Part shown: piece by piece, positions 1-8,352 of the stretch
Position numbering within the stretch: the first letter of the stretch is position 1
Layout: each line of letters starts with the position of its first letter
Virus record (IMG/VR): IMGVR_UViG_3300042319_000198
Coordinates: 1-21,322 of that record
Length of the DNA: 21,322 nucleotides
Direction: 5' to 3' (one strand)
DNA from: a virus
Notes under the pieces: model-generated
What the model was told of the DNA's origin: nothing
The model's input: the letters and a program-made list of their open reading frames with translations, nothing else
Databases searched by the model: none
Position numbers and translations under genes: made by a program

Positions 1-126
1 GATCCTAGTTGGAACTATTTTGCATATAACACAGAAAAAATTATAAATGGTAAAGCAGAAGTAGAGCAAGATAGAATAGACAGAGCAGAGCGCAGACGAA
101 TGGCTAAGGAGTGGCTAAGTGAATAA
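1..126 (+). CDS. C-terminal end of an upstream gene (partial)
   Basis: Frame 1 is open from the first base of the window to a TAA at 124-126, giving the last 41 residues of a protein that starts outside the window. The visible part is charged, with an E/R/K-rich helical stretch (D-R-I-D-R-A-E-R-R-R-M-A-K-E) and ending in W-L-S-E. Its stop overlaps the GTG start of the helicase gene at 119, and the helicase ribosome binding site lies inside it, so the two are translationally coupled. No family can be named from this fragment. Confidence 0.7.
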   Translation, partial: DPSWNYFAYNTEKIINGKAEVEQDRIDRAERRRMAKEWLSE

Positions 127-1342
127 TACAGAGGCAAAAGTAATTACCGCAGTATTAGAAGATAAACAAATACACGTACTGCTTCAGGCTAATGTTGAAA
201 CTATGCTACGCACACATAACGATATCTGGAATTTTATTCGTTTATACTCTGAAAACAATCAAGCGCTTCCACCATCAGACCTAGTTAGAGAAAAGTTTCG
301 TGACTTTGAGCCAGTTCCTGGAGTAGGATCAACAAAACATCATCTATCAGAACTTCAAACAGAATACCTTAACGATAGCCTAAAAGATATTCTTCGCAGT
401 GCTGCTGGAGATGTTCAGACTGGTAATGGAACAGAAGCACTTGAGCATCTTATTACCAAGACTTCAGAATTAAAAAAGAATACTGCTGCAATCCGTGATA
501 TTGATGCTACCGATCTTGAAGATGCTGTTGCATATTATGAAAGAGTCCAGAAGCAAAATGAATTTGGTGCTATAGGAATTAAAACTGGCTTACCAGGATT
601 TGATAACTATCTCCCTGCTGGAATTATGCCAGGGCAACTTGGAGTATTCCTTGCTTATCCAGGTATTGGTAAATCTTGGATGGCACTATATTTTGCAGTG
701 CAGGCTTGGAAACAAGGAAAGTCTCCAATGATTATTTCTCTTGAAATGAGTGAGACAGAAGTTCGCAACCGTGTATTTGCAATTATGGGTGAGGGTCTTT
801 GGTCACACCGCAAGTTATCTAATGGTGAAGTAGAAATTGATATGCTCCGTAAGTGGCACGCCAACAAAGTTGCTGGTCGTCCAGAGTTTCATATTATCTC
901 TAATGACTCTGGTGGAGAGGTAACTCCTTCCGTTATTCGTGGAAAGATTGATCAGTATAGACCAGATTTTGTTGTTGTTGATTATCTTCAACTAATGAGT
1001 CCTAATCAGCGTGCTGATAATGAAACGGTAAAGATGAAGAACCTTTCACGAGAACTTAAACTAATGTCTATTAGTGAAGAAGTACCTATTATTGCTATCT
1101 CATCTGCAACTCCAGATGATGTAAAAGACTTGAGCACACCACCTACACTTGGTCAAACTGCTTGGTCAAGGCAGATATCCTATGATGCTGACTGGTTGCT
1201 TGCACTTGGTCGTGGAGTTAACAGCGATGTAATTGAGTGTGTATTCAGAAAGAATCGTAATGGATTTATGGGTGACTTCTTAGTTCAGGTAGACTTTGAC
1301 AAAGGCTACTATCGTTATAAGGATTTTGAAGATGGCAAATAA
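119..1342 (+). CDS. dnaB: Replicative DNA helicase, DnaB-like
   Basis: Predicted 5'-3' hexameric helicase that unwinds duplex DNA at the phage fork. The 407-aa protein has a helical N-terminal part (about 1-130) and a RecA-type ATPase core (about 150-400). Visible motifs are the Walker A P-G-I-G-K-S at 181-186, the S-L-E-M-S segment with the likely catalytic Glu209, Walker B V-V-V-D-Y with Asp288, and R-K-N-R-N-G around 377-382, which fits the arginine-finger region. At the H3 position, where DnaB proteins usually have Gln, the protein reads I-S-S-A-T (327-331). The start is GTG at 119, chosen because AAGGAG at 106-111 lies seven bases upstream. The gene overlaps the next one by 11 bases. At 407 aa it is shorter than bacterial DnaB (about 450-470), as is common in phages. 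Confidence 0.9.
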   Translation: MNNTEAKVITAVLEDKQIHVLLQANVETMLRTHNDIWNFIRLYSENNQALPPSDLVREKFRDFEPVPGVGSTKHHLSELQTEYLNDSLKDILRSAAGDVQTGNGTEALEHLITKTSELKKNTAAIRDIDATDLEDAVAYYERVQKQNEFGAIGIKTGLPGFDNYLPAGIMPGQLGVFLAYPGIGKSWMALYFAVQAWKQGKSPMIISLEMSETEVRNRVFAIMGEGLWSHRKLSNGEVEIDMLRKWHANKVAGRPEFHIISNDSGGEVTPSVIRGKIDQYRPDFVVVDYLQLMSPNQRADNETVKMKNLSRELKLMSISEEVPIIAISSATPDDVKDLSTPPTLGQTAWSRQISYDADWLLALGRGVNSDVIECVFRKNRNGFMGDFLVQVDFDKGYYRYKDFEDGK

Positions 1343-2255
1343 TCTCTATAGTGAAGAGCAGATCCGCCGTGTACTAAACGGTTCTGGAATTGAGATTGAA
1401 GCAGAGTTTGGCAATGACTTTATTATTTATTGTCCCTATCACAACAATAGCAGAACTCCTGCTGGAGAAGTTGCAAAAGATAGTGGGCTGTTCTTTTGCT
1501 TTGGTTGTCAAACTACAAAAAACCTAGAAGAATTTATTATGTTTACAACTGGAAGATCTTATTTTGAAACTGCTCGCTATATTAAAAGCAAAGAAACAGA
1601 AACAAATATTGAGTCTGTTGTAAACAAGACAATGTACGCAGCACCTGACTTTGTTCAGTATGATGAGGTATTGATTAAGCGCCTTAATAATCAGGCATTA
1701 GAGTCTCCAAAGGCAATGAGGTATTACGCTGGAAGATATATTACAGAAGACTCAGTAAAAAAGTTTTCTTTGGGGTACTCAGAAAAACAAGATATGGTGA
1801 CGATACCTGTTCACTCTCCAGATGGCATGACAATTGGATTTGTTGGTAGGTCTGTTGAGGGCAAAGAGTTCAAGAATACTCCAGGATTACCAAAGAGCAA
1901 AATTCTTTTTAACTTGCATAGAGTAAAGACTTCTAGTATTATATATGTAGTGGAGTCATCATTTGATGCTATCCGCTTAGACCAAGTAGGTTTCCCAGCA
2001 GTTGCAACACTGGGCGCTAACGTTTCTGCATCTCAAATGAAACTGTTAGAAAAGTACTTCAACAATGTTGTACTTGTTGCAGACAATGATGAGGCTGGCA
2101 AGATCATGAAAGATAAGTTAGTTGAAAAACTTGGATCTCTAGTCAGCGTAATCAACATAGATAAAAAATACAAAGACATTGGCGATATGGATGATGATGC
2201 AATCAGGAGTATTGAATTCCAGTTTGACAAATCTATATCTTCTATGCTAAACTAA
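1332..2255 (+). CDS. dnaG: DNA primase, DnaG-type (CHC2 zinc finger plus Toprim)
   Basis: Synthesises RNA primers at the fork, acting with the helicase encoded just upstream. In the 307-aa protein the zinc finger is C34-x2-H37 and C56-x2-C59, the CHC2 pattern of DnaG. The Toprim core shows V-V-E-S-S-F-D with Glu208 and Asp212, then V-A-D-N-D-E-A-G with Asp251 and Asp253, the metal-binding residues. The protein is about half the length of bacterial DnaG and lacks a large C-terminal helicase-interaction domain. The ATG at 1332 is chosen over an in-frame upstream start at 1296 because AAGGA at 1319-1323 sits eight bases before it and the upstream start would lie deeper inside the helicase gene. 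Confidence 0.9.
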   Translation: MANNLYSEEQIRRVLNGSGIEIEAEFGNDFIIYCPYHNNSRTPAGEVAKDSGLFFCFGCQTTKNLEEFIMFTTGRSYFETARYIKSKETETNIESVVNKTMYAAPDFVQYDEVLIKRLNNQALESPKAMRYYAGRYITEDSVKKFSLGYSEKQDMVTIPVHSPDGMTIGFVGRSVEGKEFKNTPGLPKSKILFNLHRVKTSSIIYVVESSFDAIRLDQVGFPAVATLGANVSASQMKLLEKYFNNVVLVADNDEAGKIMKDKLVEKLGSLVSVINIDKKYKDIGDMDDDAIRSIEFQFDKSISSMLN

Positions 2256-2261
2256 TATAAT
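2256..2261 (+). promoter_or_regulatory. Possible -10 element upstream of the SSB-like gene
   Basis: A perfect TATAAT lies just after the primase stop and 18 bases before the ATG at 2280. No -35 is found at normal spacing. A TTGACA exists at 2224-2229, but 26 bases separate it from the -10, which is too far for a standard sigma-70-type promoter. An extra promoter here would make sense because ssDNA-binding proteins are needed in high amounts. Confidence 0.35.
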
Positions 2262-2279
2262 AACACAAAGGAGAAAGAT

Positions 2280-2936
2280 ATGAGCGTAGTAAAGGGACTC
2301 AAAAATATTAATGCCCTGCTTGACAAGCCAAAGTATGATGAAAACTCACCAAAGGTAAAGTGGCTAAAACTTGCCGATGGTCAATCAGTAAAGATTCGCT
2401 TTATTGAAGAACTAGACGAAGACTCAGCAAATTATAACGAGGGTCGTGGTCTTGCTTTAGTTGTAAAAGAACACACAAATCCAAAGGACTATAAGCGTAA
2501 GGCTGTAGATACAATGGAGTCAGAAGGCCGTGACTGGGCAGAAGAGATGCACCGCAAGGATCCAAAGGCTGGATGGCGTGGTCGTCTTCGTTTCTACTGC
2601 AACGTCCTAGTAGACGATGGCATTGAAAAGCCATATGTTGCTATTTGGTCAATGGGTGTAAGCAAGCAGTCTGCTTTCAATACCATTCGTGAGTATGCTC
2701 TTGAAACAGGAAGCATCTCAAACTTGGTTTGGAAAGTAAAGCGTAATGGTCAGGGAACTGAAACATCTTACACACTCATTCCATCAGCACCAGACAAGGA
2801 ACCATTTGATTGGTCTGGAACTGAACCGTTTCCATTGGAACTTGCTCTTCGCAATATTCCATATGCTGAACAAGAAGCATTCTATTTGGGCTTTGATGGT
2901 CCAACTACCACTTCTGCAACAAACACAGACTGGTAA
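2280..2936 (+). CDS. Putative single-stranded DNA-binding protein
   Basis: This 218-aa soluble protein lies between primase and polymerase, the usual position of a phage ssDNA-binding protein. The N-terminal third is basic and charged (K-x-L-x-D-G-Q-S-V-K-I-R-F near 30-41). The centre has aromatic and basic residues in likely strands (R-G-R-L-R-F-Y-C-N-V-L-V near 100-111, then Y-V-A-I-W-S-M-G), and the C-terminal tail is low-complexity (T-T-T-S-A-T-N-T-D-W). The layout resembles OB-fold phage SSBs, but no catalytic motif exists to confirm it, so the call leans on position and overall character. Translation starts at ATG 2280 after an AAAGGAGAAAG ribosome binding site. It could instead be another replication accessory protein. 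Confidence 0.55.
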   Translation: MSVVKGLKNINALLDKPKYDENSPKVKWLKLADGQSVKIRFIEELDEDSANYNEGRGLALVVKEHTNPKDYKRKAVDTMESEGRDWAEEMHRKDPKAGWRGRLRFYCNVLVDDGIEKPYVAIWSMGVSKQSAFNTIREYALETGSISNLVWKVKRNGQGTETSYTLIPSAPDKEPFDWSGTEPFPLELALRNIPYAEQEAFYLGFDGPTTTSATNTDW

Positions 2937-2939
2937 TAG

Positions 2940-5900
2940 ATGAGTTACGTAGGCTTACACGTACATACTCACTACTCACTATTTGACGGCGTAGCAACTC
3001 CACAAGAGTATGTTGACCGTGCTAGTGCTTTAGGCATGAGTGCAATCGCAATCACAGACCACGGTACGTTATCTGGTCATCGTGAGATGTATCGCATGGC
3101 TAAAGAAAAGGGTATTAAGCCTATACTTGGCGTAGAAGGATATTTTTGTGCTGATAGATTTGATAAGAGGGCAAAGGCAGAACGCACTGAGCCAACTGAT
3201 ATGGTCTATAATCACATTATCCTTCTCGCTAAGAACCAACTTGGTTTAGAGAATCTAAACAAGATTAATGAGATCGCTTGGACTGAAGGATATTTTAATA
3301 AGCCACGCTTTGACTTTGAAGTTCTTGAAAAGTACTCAGAAGGCATTATTGTTTTATCTGGATGTTTAAGCGGTATCATTGCAAAAGCACTAGAGCACGG
3401 AGAGTATGCTCAGGCAAAGAAGCATATTGAATGGTTTAAGAGAGTATTTAAAGATGACTTCTATATGGAGTTAATGCCACACAATGGTGCAGAAGTAAAT
3501 AAGCAACTTGCTGACTTAGCAGATGAGTTTAAAATTCAGACTGTTGTTACTCCAGACTGTCACCATGTTGACGAGTCACAAAAAGAAATTCAAGAGTTTA
3601 AACTATTGATGAACTCTCACGCCAAGGTACAAAAAGATACTACCTATGAAAAATCAAAGAAGCAAGATGGAATGCTAAAGCGTCTTGATTATCTATACGG
3701 CGAAGATAGACAAATGTCATTTAACAAGTTTGACATTCACCTTCTTTCATATGATGAGATGAAGGTAGCCATGGAATCCCAGGGTATAGTAAGAGAAGAT
3801 ATGTATATCAACTCTATTAGCATTGCAGACAAAGTAGAAGACTATGACATTAAAGATGGATTAAACTTACTTCCAGTACAGTATAAGAGTCCAGACAAAG
3901 AACTTAAAACTCTTGCCTTAGAGGGTTTGAAGACTCGTGGCTTAGAAGGTAACAAGGAATACTTAGATCGTCTTGATGAAGAGTTAGAGATTATTAAAAA
4001 CAAAAACTTTGGTCCTTACTTTCTTGTAGTTCAAAATATGATTGGTTGGGCAAAGAAAGAAGGAATTCTTGTAGGCCCTGGCCGTGGTTCGTCAGCAGGA
4101 TCTCTTGTATGTTATACCCTTGGCATTACAGACATTGATCCAATTAAACACGGACTTCTATTCTTTCGTTTTATTAATCCAGATCGTAATGACTTTCCTG
4201 ATATTGATACAGATATTCAAGATACTCGTCGTGAAGAAGTAAAAGACTATTTAGTTAGACAATACCGACACGTAGCATCAATCGCTACATTTTTAGAGTT
4301 TACAGGAAAGGGGATTGTTCGTGACGTTTCACGAGTACTAAATATTCCACTATCTGATGTAAACAAAGTGTTAAAGACCGTAGATACTTGGGATGACTTC
4401 TGTAGTTCAAAATCAACACGAGAGTTTCGTGAGAAGTATCCAGAAGTAGAAATCTATGGAGAACAACTTCGTGGCCGTATCCGTGGTACTGGTATTCACG
4501 CTGCAGGTGTAGTTACTGCAAAGGAGCCAATATTTAGACACGCCCCAATGGAAACAAGATCTGCTACTGGTAGTGATGAACGCATTCCTGTTGTTGGTGT
4601 GGATATGGAAGAGGCTGAACGAATTGGCTTAATCAAGATTGATGCTCTGGGTCTTAAGACTCTTAGTGTACTTAAAGATACTATTGATATGGTTAAAGAA
4701 AATCATTATGTAGATATTGATTTGCTTTCAATTAATATGGATGATAAAGATGTTTATGAAATGCTTTCTAGTGGATACACCAAGGGTGTATTCCAGTGTG
4801 AAGCAACACCATACACAAACCTTTTAATTAAAATGGGAGTAAAGAACCTTGATGAACTTGCTGCATCAAATGCTTTGGTTCGCCCAGGTGCTGCAAACAC
4901 AATTGGTAAAGACTATATTGACCGTAAGCATGGTCGTCAAAATATTAACTATCTTCACCAAATTCTAAAACCATTTACGGAGGATACTTATGGCTGCATT
5001 CTTTACCAGGAACAAGTTATGCAAGCATGCGTACAACTTGGCGGTATGTCCATGTCGGAAGCAGATAAAGTTAGAAAGATCATTGGCAAGAAAAAAGATG
5101 CTAAAGAGTTTAATGAGTTCCAAGATCGTTTCATTAGTGGTGCTAGTAAGTATATCGCCCCTAATGATGCTTTGGATCTTTGGCATGATTTTGAAGCGCA
5201 TGCTGGGTATTCGTTCAACAAATCGCATGCCGTTGCTTACAGTACTCTCTCGTATTGGACAGCGTGGCTCAAATACCACTACCCACTAGAGTTTATGTTT
5301 GCTCTTCTTAAAAATGAAAAGGATAAAGATGGAAGAACTGAGTATCTTATTGAGGCAAAAAGAATGGGCATTAGTATTAAGTTACCTCACATTAACGATT
5401 CGGATAAAGATTTTAAAATTGAGGGTAAGGGTATTCGGTTTGGACTCAGTGCTATCAAGTTCATATCTGACACGATTGCAGAAAGATACATATCTGCACG
5501 ACCATTTAGTTCATACAAAGAACTTGAAGAATTTACATTTACCAAAGGTAACGGAGTAAACTCTCGTGCCTTACAAGCGCTAAGAGTCATTGGCGCAGCA
5601 ACGTTCTCTGATCATCCACGCAATGATGATGAGATTAAAGAGCATCTTTATGAATATCTAAACCTTCCAGAATTCAACATTACAATTCCGTCACACTACT
5701 ATGCATTTATTAGTGATACAGAAAGTTTTGAAGAAAAGGGATCCTTTATACTTCTGGGTATGGTCAAAGCCATTAAGCGTGGTACTGGTTGGTCAAGAGT
5801 TGAAGTTCTTGATAAGACTGGTAGCATCGGCATATTTGATGAAGAGCAGACAACAATTGAAACTGGAAAAACATATTTGCTTCTTGCAACAGATAATAGA

Positions 5901-6212
5901 ATTGTTTCTGCAATACCAGTTGATGAGATCAAGGGTTCAGACAATGCCCTTGTAAAGTTTTTAAGTTATAAGCAATTGCCCTATTCGGATGAAGAAATGT
6001 TTGTTGTTTCTTTTAAGCCAAGAGTCACAAAGGCTGGTAAGAAGATGGCAACACTAACCCTTGCAGATACTGGAAGAGACCTACACCCTATTACAGTATT
6101 CCCTACGGCATTTGCAAAAGCCTATATGAAACTTGAAGAAGGCAAGGCATACAAGTTTAGTTTTGGAAAAACAAAAGATGGAACAATAACACTGGAGGAT
6201 ATAAATGCTTGA
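2940..6212 (+). CDS. dnaE: DNA polymerase III alpha subunit (DnaE, PHP plus C-family polymerase)
   Basis: Phage-encoded replicative polymerase of the C family, 1090 aa, close to the size of short bacterial DnaE. The N-terminal PHP domain carries H-V-H-T-H at 7-11, I-T-D-H-G at 38-42, Glu66 and D-C-H-H at 206-209. These metal ligands look intact, so the domain may be an active nuclease. The polymerase core has G-P-G-R-G-S-S-A-G-S at 379-388, the catalytic P-D-I-D-T-D at 420-425 (Asp421 and Asp423) and I-K-I-D-A-L-G-L with Asp568 as the third acidic residue. The C-terminal region around 1000-1090 looks like an OB-fold. ATG 2940 lies three bases after the SSB-like stop, with no strong ribosome binding site, suggesting coupled translation. 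The 3' end overlaps the next gene by eight bases. Confidence 0.96.
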   Translation: MSYVGLHVHTHYSLFDGVATPQEYVDRASALGMSAIAITDHGTLSGHREMYRMAKEKGIKPILGVEGYFCADRFDKRAKAERTEPTDMVYNHIILLAKNQLGLENLNKINEIAWTEGYFNKPRFDFEVLEKYSEGIIVLSGCLSGIIAKALEHGEYAQAKKHIEWFKRVFKDDFYMELMPHNGAEVNKQLADLADEFKIQTVVTPDCHHVDESQKEIQEFKLLMNSHAKVQKDTTYEKSKKQDGMLKRLDYLYGEDRQMSFNKFDIHLLSYDEMKVAMESQGIVREDMYINSISIADKVEDYDIKDGLNLLPVQYKSPDKELKTLALEGLKTRGLEGNKEYLDRLDEELEIIKNKNFGPYFLVVQNMIGWAKKEGILVGPGRGSSAGSLVCYTLGITDIDPIKHGLLFFRFINPDRNDFPDIDTDIQDTRREEVKDYLVRQYRHVASIATFLEFTGKGIVRDVSRVLNIPLSDVNKVLKTVDTWDDFCSSKSTREFREKYPEVEIYGEQLRGRIRGTGIHAAGVVTAKEPIFRHAPMETRSATGSDERIPVVGVDMEEAERIGLIKIDALGLKTLSVLKDTIDMVKENHYVDIDLLSINMDDKDVYEMLSSGYTKGVFQCEATPYTNLLIKMGVKNLDELAASNALVRPGAANTIGKDYIDRKHGRQNINYLHQILKPFTEDTYGCILYQEQVMQACVQLGGMSMSEADKVRKIIGKKKDAKEFNEFQDRFISGASKYIAPNDALDLWHDFEAHAGYSFNKSHAVAYSTLSYWTAWLKYHYPLEFMFALLKNEKDKDGRTEYLIEAKRMGISIKLPHINDSDKDFKIEGKGIRFGLSAIKFISDTIAERYISARPFSSYKELEEFTFTKGNGVNSRALQALRVIGAATFSDHPRNDDEIKEHLYEYLNLPEFNITIPSHYYAFISDTESFEEKGSFILLGMVKAIKRGTGWSRVEVLDKTGSIGIFDEEQTTIETGKTYLLLATDNRIVSAIPVDEIKGSDNALVKFLSYKQLPYSDEEMFVVSFKPRVTKAGKKMATLTLADTGRDLHPITVFPTAFAKAYMKLEEGKAYKFSFGKTKDGTITLEDINA

Positions 6213-6537
6213 CGATATGGCAATAGAACTACACAAGAATGCAGTTGAAAAAGGTTTTTGGGGAAGTCCAGAAGATCACGACGCTATAAATGATATATTT
6301 ATTGCTAAACAATGTATGATGATTGTGTCAGAAGTTACTGAGGTAATGGAAGCAGTACGTAAAGATAAAGGCGAAGAAGAGATCACTAAAGAGTTTGCAG
6401 ATATTATTATTAGGACACTTGATCTATATGCAGGAATGGTTGAAGCAGGCTATACTAGATTATCACTTGATCAAGCACTCAAAGAAAAGATCGACTTTAA
6501 TAAAACTAGACCAGAAAAACACGGGGTACGATTTTAA
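6205..6537 (+). CDS. mazG: MazG-like nucleoside triphosphate pyrophosphohydrolase
   Basis: Small all-alpha protein of 110 aa whose family hydrolyses (d)NTPs to monophosphate and pyrophosphate. In phages it is thought to clean the nucleotide pool or alter host alarmone signalling. The metal-binding pattern is visible: S-E-V-T-E-V-M-E-A with Glu43 and Glu46, followed by E-F-A-D-I with Glu63 and Asp66. A helical tail (L-D-Q-A-L-K-E-K-I-D-F-N-K-T-R-P) matches the common K-x-x-x-N-x-x-R-P ending of the family. The start ATG at 6205 has GGAGG at 6194-6198. It overlaps the polymerase end and shares its stop base with the next start (TAATG). Confidence 0.85.
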   Translation: MLDDMAIELHKNAVEKGFWGSPEDHDAINDIFIAKQCMMIVSEVTEVMEAVRKDKGEEEITKEFADIIIRTLDLYAGMVEAGYTRLSLDQALKEKIDFNKTRPEKHGVRF

Positions 6538-7553
6538 TGTCAGTAACAATGGAAGAAGTACTAGCACAACTTAACCCTAAGTTGCGTAAGACTATTATGG
6601 TTGGAGACTCAGTACCTCCAACAGAATATGCAGCCACACCCAGTTTTGGTTTAAATCGTGCTCTGGCAGGTGGACTGCCTTATGGCAGACAGGTACTGGT
6701 TTGGGGATCAAAGTCCTCTGCAAAGTCCTCTCTATGCCTTCAGATGATAGGTCTAGCACAGAAGGAAGGTAAGGTTTGTGCTTGGATTGATGCAGAAATG
6801 TCATACGATAAGGTTTGGGCTGAGCGCCTTGGGGTAGACTCATCTAAACTTATTTATTCTCAGGCACGTACAATTAATGAGATGGTGGACGTAGGGACAA
6901 ACCTTATTAATGCTGGTGTTGATATTGTAGTTATTGACTCAATTACATCTTTGCTTCCTGCAATTTACTTTGAAAAAGACTCAGACGAACTTAAACAACT
7001 AGAAAATACAAAGCAAATTGGCGCTGAGTCTCGTGACTTTAGTAATGCTTGGAAGATGATTAACTATGCTAACAATAAGGTTAAGCCAACACTATTTGTA
7101 TTAATTTCTCAATCACGTAATAATATTAATGCAATGTATACAAGTCAGCAACCAACAGGTGGGCAGGCTACAAAATTTTACTCGTCAACAGTCATTAAAC
7201 TGTTCTCATCAGAGTCTGACAATCAAGCCATTAAGGGTAAGATAAAGATTGGTGATAAGTTGATTGAAGAAAAGATTGGTAGAAAGATTCGTTGGGAACT
7301 GCAGTTCTCTAAAACTTCTCCAGGATTTCAGTCAGGCGAGTATGACTTTTATTTTAGAGGAGATGAAATTGGAATTGACTCTATTGGAGATCTTGTAGAT
7401 ACGGCAGAAGCAGCAGGGCTTGTAAATAGAACTGGCGCTTGGTATCAACTTGATGATGGAACAAAGGTGCAGGGCAGAGACGGGTTTATTAGTCGTGTTA
7501 AGGAAGATCTTGAATTACAAGAGTCATTAAAGAAGAAACTTTCAGATGGCTGA
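6537..7553 (+). CDS. RecA/UvsX-like recombinase
   Basis: Strand-exchange ATPase expected to form filaments on ssDNA for recombination-dependent replication and repair. In the 338-aa protein, Walker A is the atypical G-S-K-S-S-A-K-S at 57-64, with Ala62 where RecA has Gly. The catalytic Glu is probably Glu87 in D-A-E-M-S-Y, Walker B is V-V-I-D-S with Asp134, and T-G-G-Q-A-T-K-F-Y-S-S at 207-217 matches the L2/K-F-Y region of RecA. The altered Walker A resembles that of T4 UvsX, so UvsX-like is the better description. The C-terminus (about 285-338) is a short charged helical domain. ATG 6537 overlaps the MazG-like stop by one base. Only a weak purine-rich stretch precedes it, so translation is probably coupled. 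Confidence 0.88.
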   Translation: MSVTMEEVLAQLNPKLRKTIMVGDSVPPTEYAATPSFGLNRALAGGLPYGRQVLVWGSKSSAKSSLCLQMIGLAQKEGKVCAWIDAEMSYDKVWAERLGVDSSKLIYSQARTINEMVDVGTNLINAGVDIVVIDSITSLLPAIYFEKDSDELKQLENTKQIGAESRDFSNAWKMINYANNKVKPTLFVLISQSRNNINAMYTSQQPTGGQATKFYSSTVIKLFSSESDNQAIKGKIKIGDKLIEEKIGRKIRWELQFSKTSPGFQSGEYDFYFRGDEIGIDSIGDLVDTAEAAGLVNRTGAWYQLDDGTKVQGRDGFISRVKEDLELQESLKKKLSDG

Positions 7554-7722
7554 AAAAGAATTTAAGGTGTTTGAAGGCAAGTTTCCCTGCAAGAAATGTC
7601 AAGAAGAGGTTACATCTCTAAGGCTTTGGATTAGTTCAGGTGATGCTACTTGGATGTGTAGTAAGAAACACGTATCAAAGGTAGAACTTATGCCACAAAA
7701 AAAGAAGAAAGCAGACTTTTAA
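7546..7722 (+). CDS. Small zinc-binding protein, 58 aa
   Basis: Short gene between the recombinase and the next nuclease-like gene. It begins at ATG 7546, inside the last codons of the recombinase gene, and ends one base before the next ATG. The protein has F-P-C15-K-K-C18-Q and later W-M-C38-S-K-K-H42, which can make a four-ligand zinc site (CCCH), followed by a very basic tail (K-K-K-K-A-D-F). Such small zinc ribbons are common in phage replication operons. A nucleic-acid-binding role is a guess from the charge. Confidence 0.7.
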   Translation: MAEKEFKVFEGKFPCKKCQEEVTSLRLWISSGDATWMCSKKHVSKVELMPQKKKKADF

Positions 7723-7723
7723 T

Positions 7724-8008
7724 ATGAGTGAGCGTTCTGAATCTAAACGTATAGGTGCTAAACAGCATAAGAACTCTGGAAGAAATAATACAAAGGGGGA
7801 TGCTTCTTGGCATAACTTTGTTGTTGATTTTAAAGAGTGCTCAAAGTCTTTTACTTTGAATCAAGATGTGTGGGCTAAGGCTGTTACTGATGCACTTAAA
7901 AAAAGTATGGATCCAGCCTTGATCATTGTTCTTGGCGAGGGGACACAGAAAGTTAGACTTGCTATAATTGAACTAGATATGTTAGAACAGTTAGTAGAAG
8001 GAGAATAA
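7724..8008 (+). CDS. Small PD-(D/E)XK-like nuclease, putative
   Basis: A 94-aa protein with a basic, Gly/Ser-rich start (S-K-R-I-G-A-K-Q-H-K-N-S-G-R) followed by K-G-D-A-S and V-V-D-F-K-E. Asp26 and the pair Asp35-x-Lys37 fit the G-D...(D/E)-x-K signature of small restriction-like nucleases found in phages as resolvase or recombination endonucleases. Later K-S-F-T-L and A-L-I-I-V-L-G-E look like the following helix and strand. It sits between recombination genes, which supports a role in DNA branch cleavage. The match is short, so the activity is tentative. ATG 7724 follows the previous TAA by one base, with a purine-rich stretch upstream. Confidence 0.55.
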   Translation: MSERSESKRIGAKQHKNSGRNNTKGDASWHNFVVDFKECSKSFTLNQDVWAKAVTDALKKSMDPALIIVLGEGTQKVRLAIIELDMLEQLVEGE

Positions 8009-8009
8009 A

Positions 8010-8321
8010 ATGACAGAAGGTACAGGACAAACAACACTAGATATGGTTAATGGTTTGGCAGAGATTGCTGAATTTATGGAAGACGAAGAGTTAACTATAG
8101 CACTTACGATGATTGCTAAGTTAATCATTAAGCCAGACATTCCTATGCCAGTGGCAGCAATTGAGATTGTTAGACTTCAGGCAATTGCAGGAAAGTTAGC
8201 GTTAAAGGCTACTTGGATGGCAAATGTTGACAAGAATAATCGGGCAAAGAAAAACATTTATTACACAGCAGCAGAAGCAGTAAACAACTTGGTCTCAGCA
8301 TTAAAATACATAATGCGCTAA
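8010..8321 (+). CDS. Hypothetical helical protein, 103 aa
   Basis: Not recognised. The gene has a strong ribosome binding site (AAGGAG at 7998-8003) and follows the small nuclease gene by one base, so it is surely expressed with the replication operon. The protein is predicted mostly alpha-helical, acidic at the N-terminus (F-M-E-D-E-E-L-T) and basic toward the C-terminus (D-K-N-N-R-A-K-K-N). It has no signal peptide, no cysteines and no clear membrane segment; its hydrophobic residues are spaced as in amphipathic helices. It is the last gene before a predicted promoter at 8324. Confidence 0.75.
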   Translation: MTEGTGQTTLDMVNGLAEIAEFMEDEELTIALTMIAKLIIKPDIPMPVAAIEIVRLQAIAGKLALKATWMANVDKNNRAKKNIYYTAAEAVNNLVSALKYIMR

Positions 8322-8323
8322 CC

Positions 8324-8334
8324 TGGTATACTTA
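8324..8334 (+). promoter_or_regulatory. Extended -10 promoter (TGGTATACTTA)
   Basis: TG-G-TATACT places an extended -10 with its hexamer at 8327-8332, directly after the preceding stop codon. No convincing -35 is seen 16-18 bases upstream, as expected when TGn compensates. Transcription would begin near 8339 and give a very short leader before the ribosome binding site of the Cas4-like gene. The same 11 bases recur at 17586-17596 in a stronger promoter. Confidence 0.55.
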
Positions 8335-8352
8335 TATAAACAAAGGATGAAT

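Noticed and set aside
2224-2229. Perfect TTGACA upstream of the SSB-like gene
   Set aside because: It is 26 bases from the TATAAT at 2256, well outside normal spacing, and no acceptable -10 lies 16-18 bases after it.
4965-5289. Overlapping frames on both strands within the polymerase gene
   Set aside because: The dnaE frame is continuous and conserved here; the others lack motifs and ribosome binding sites.
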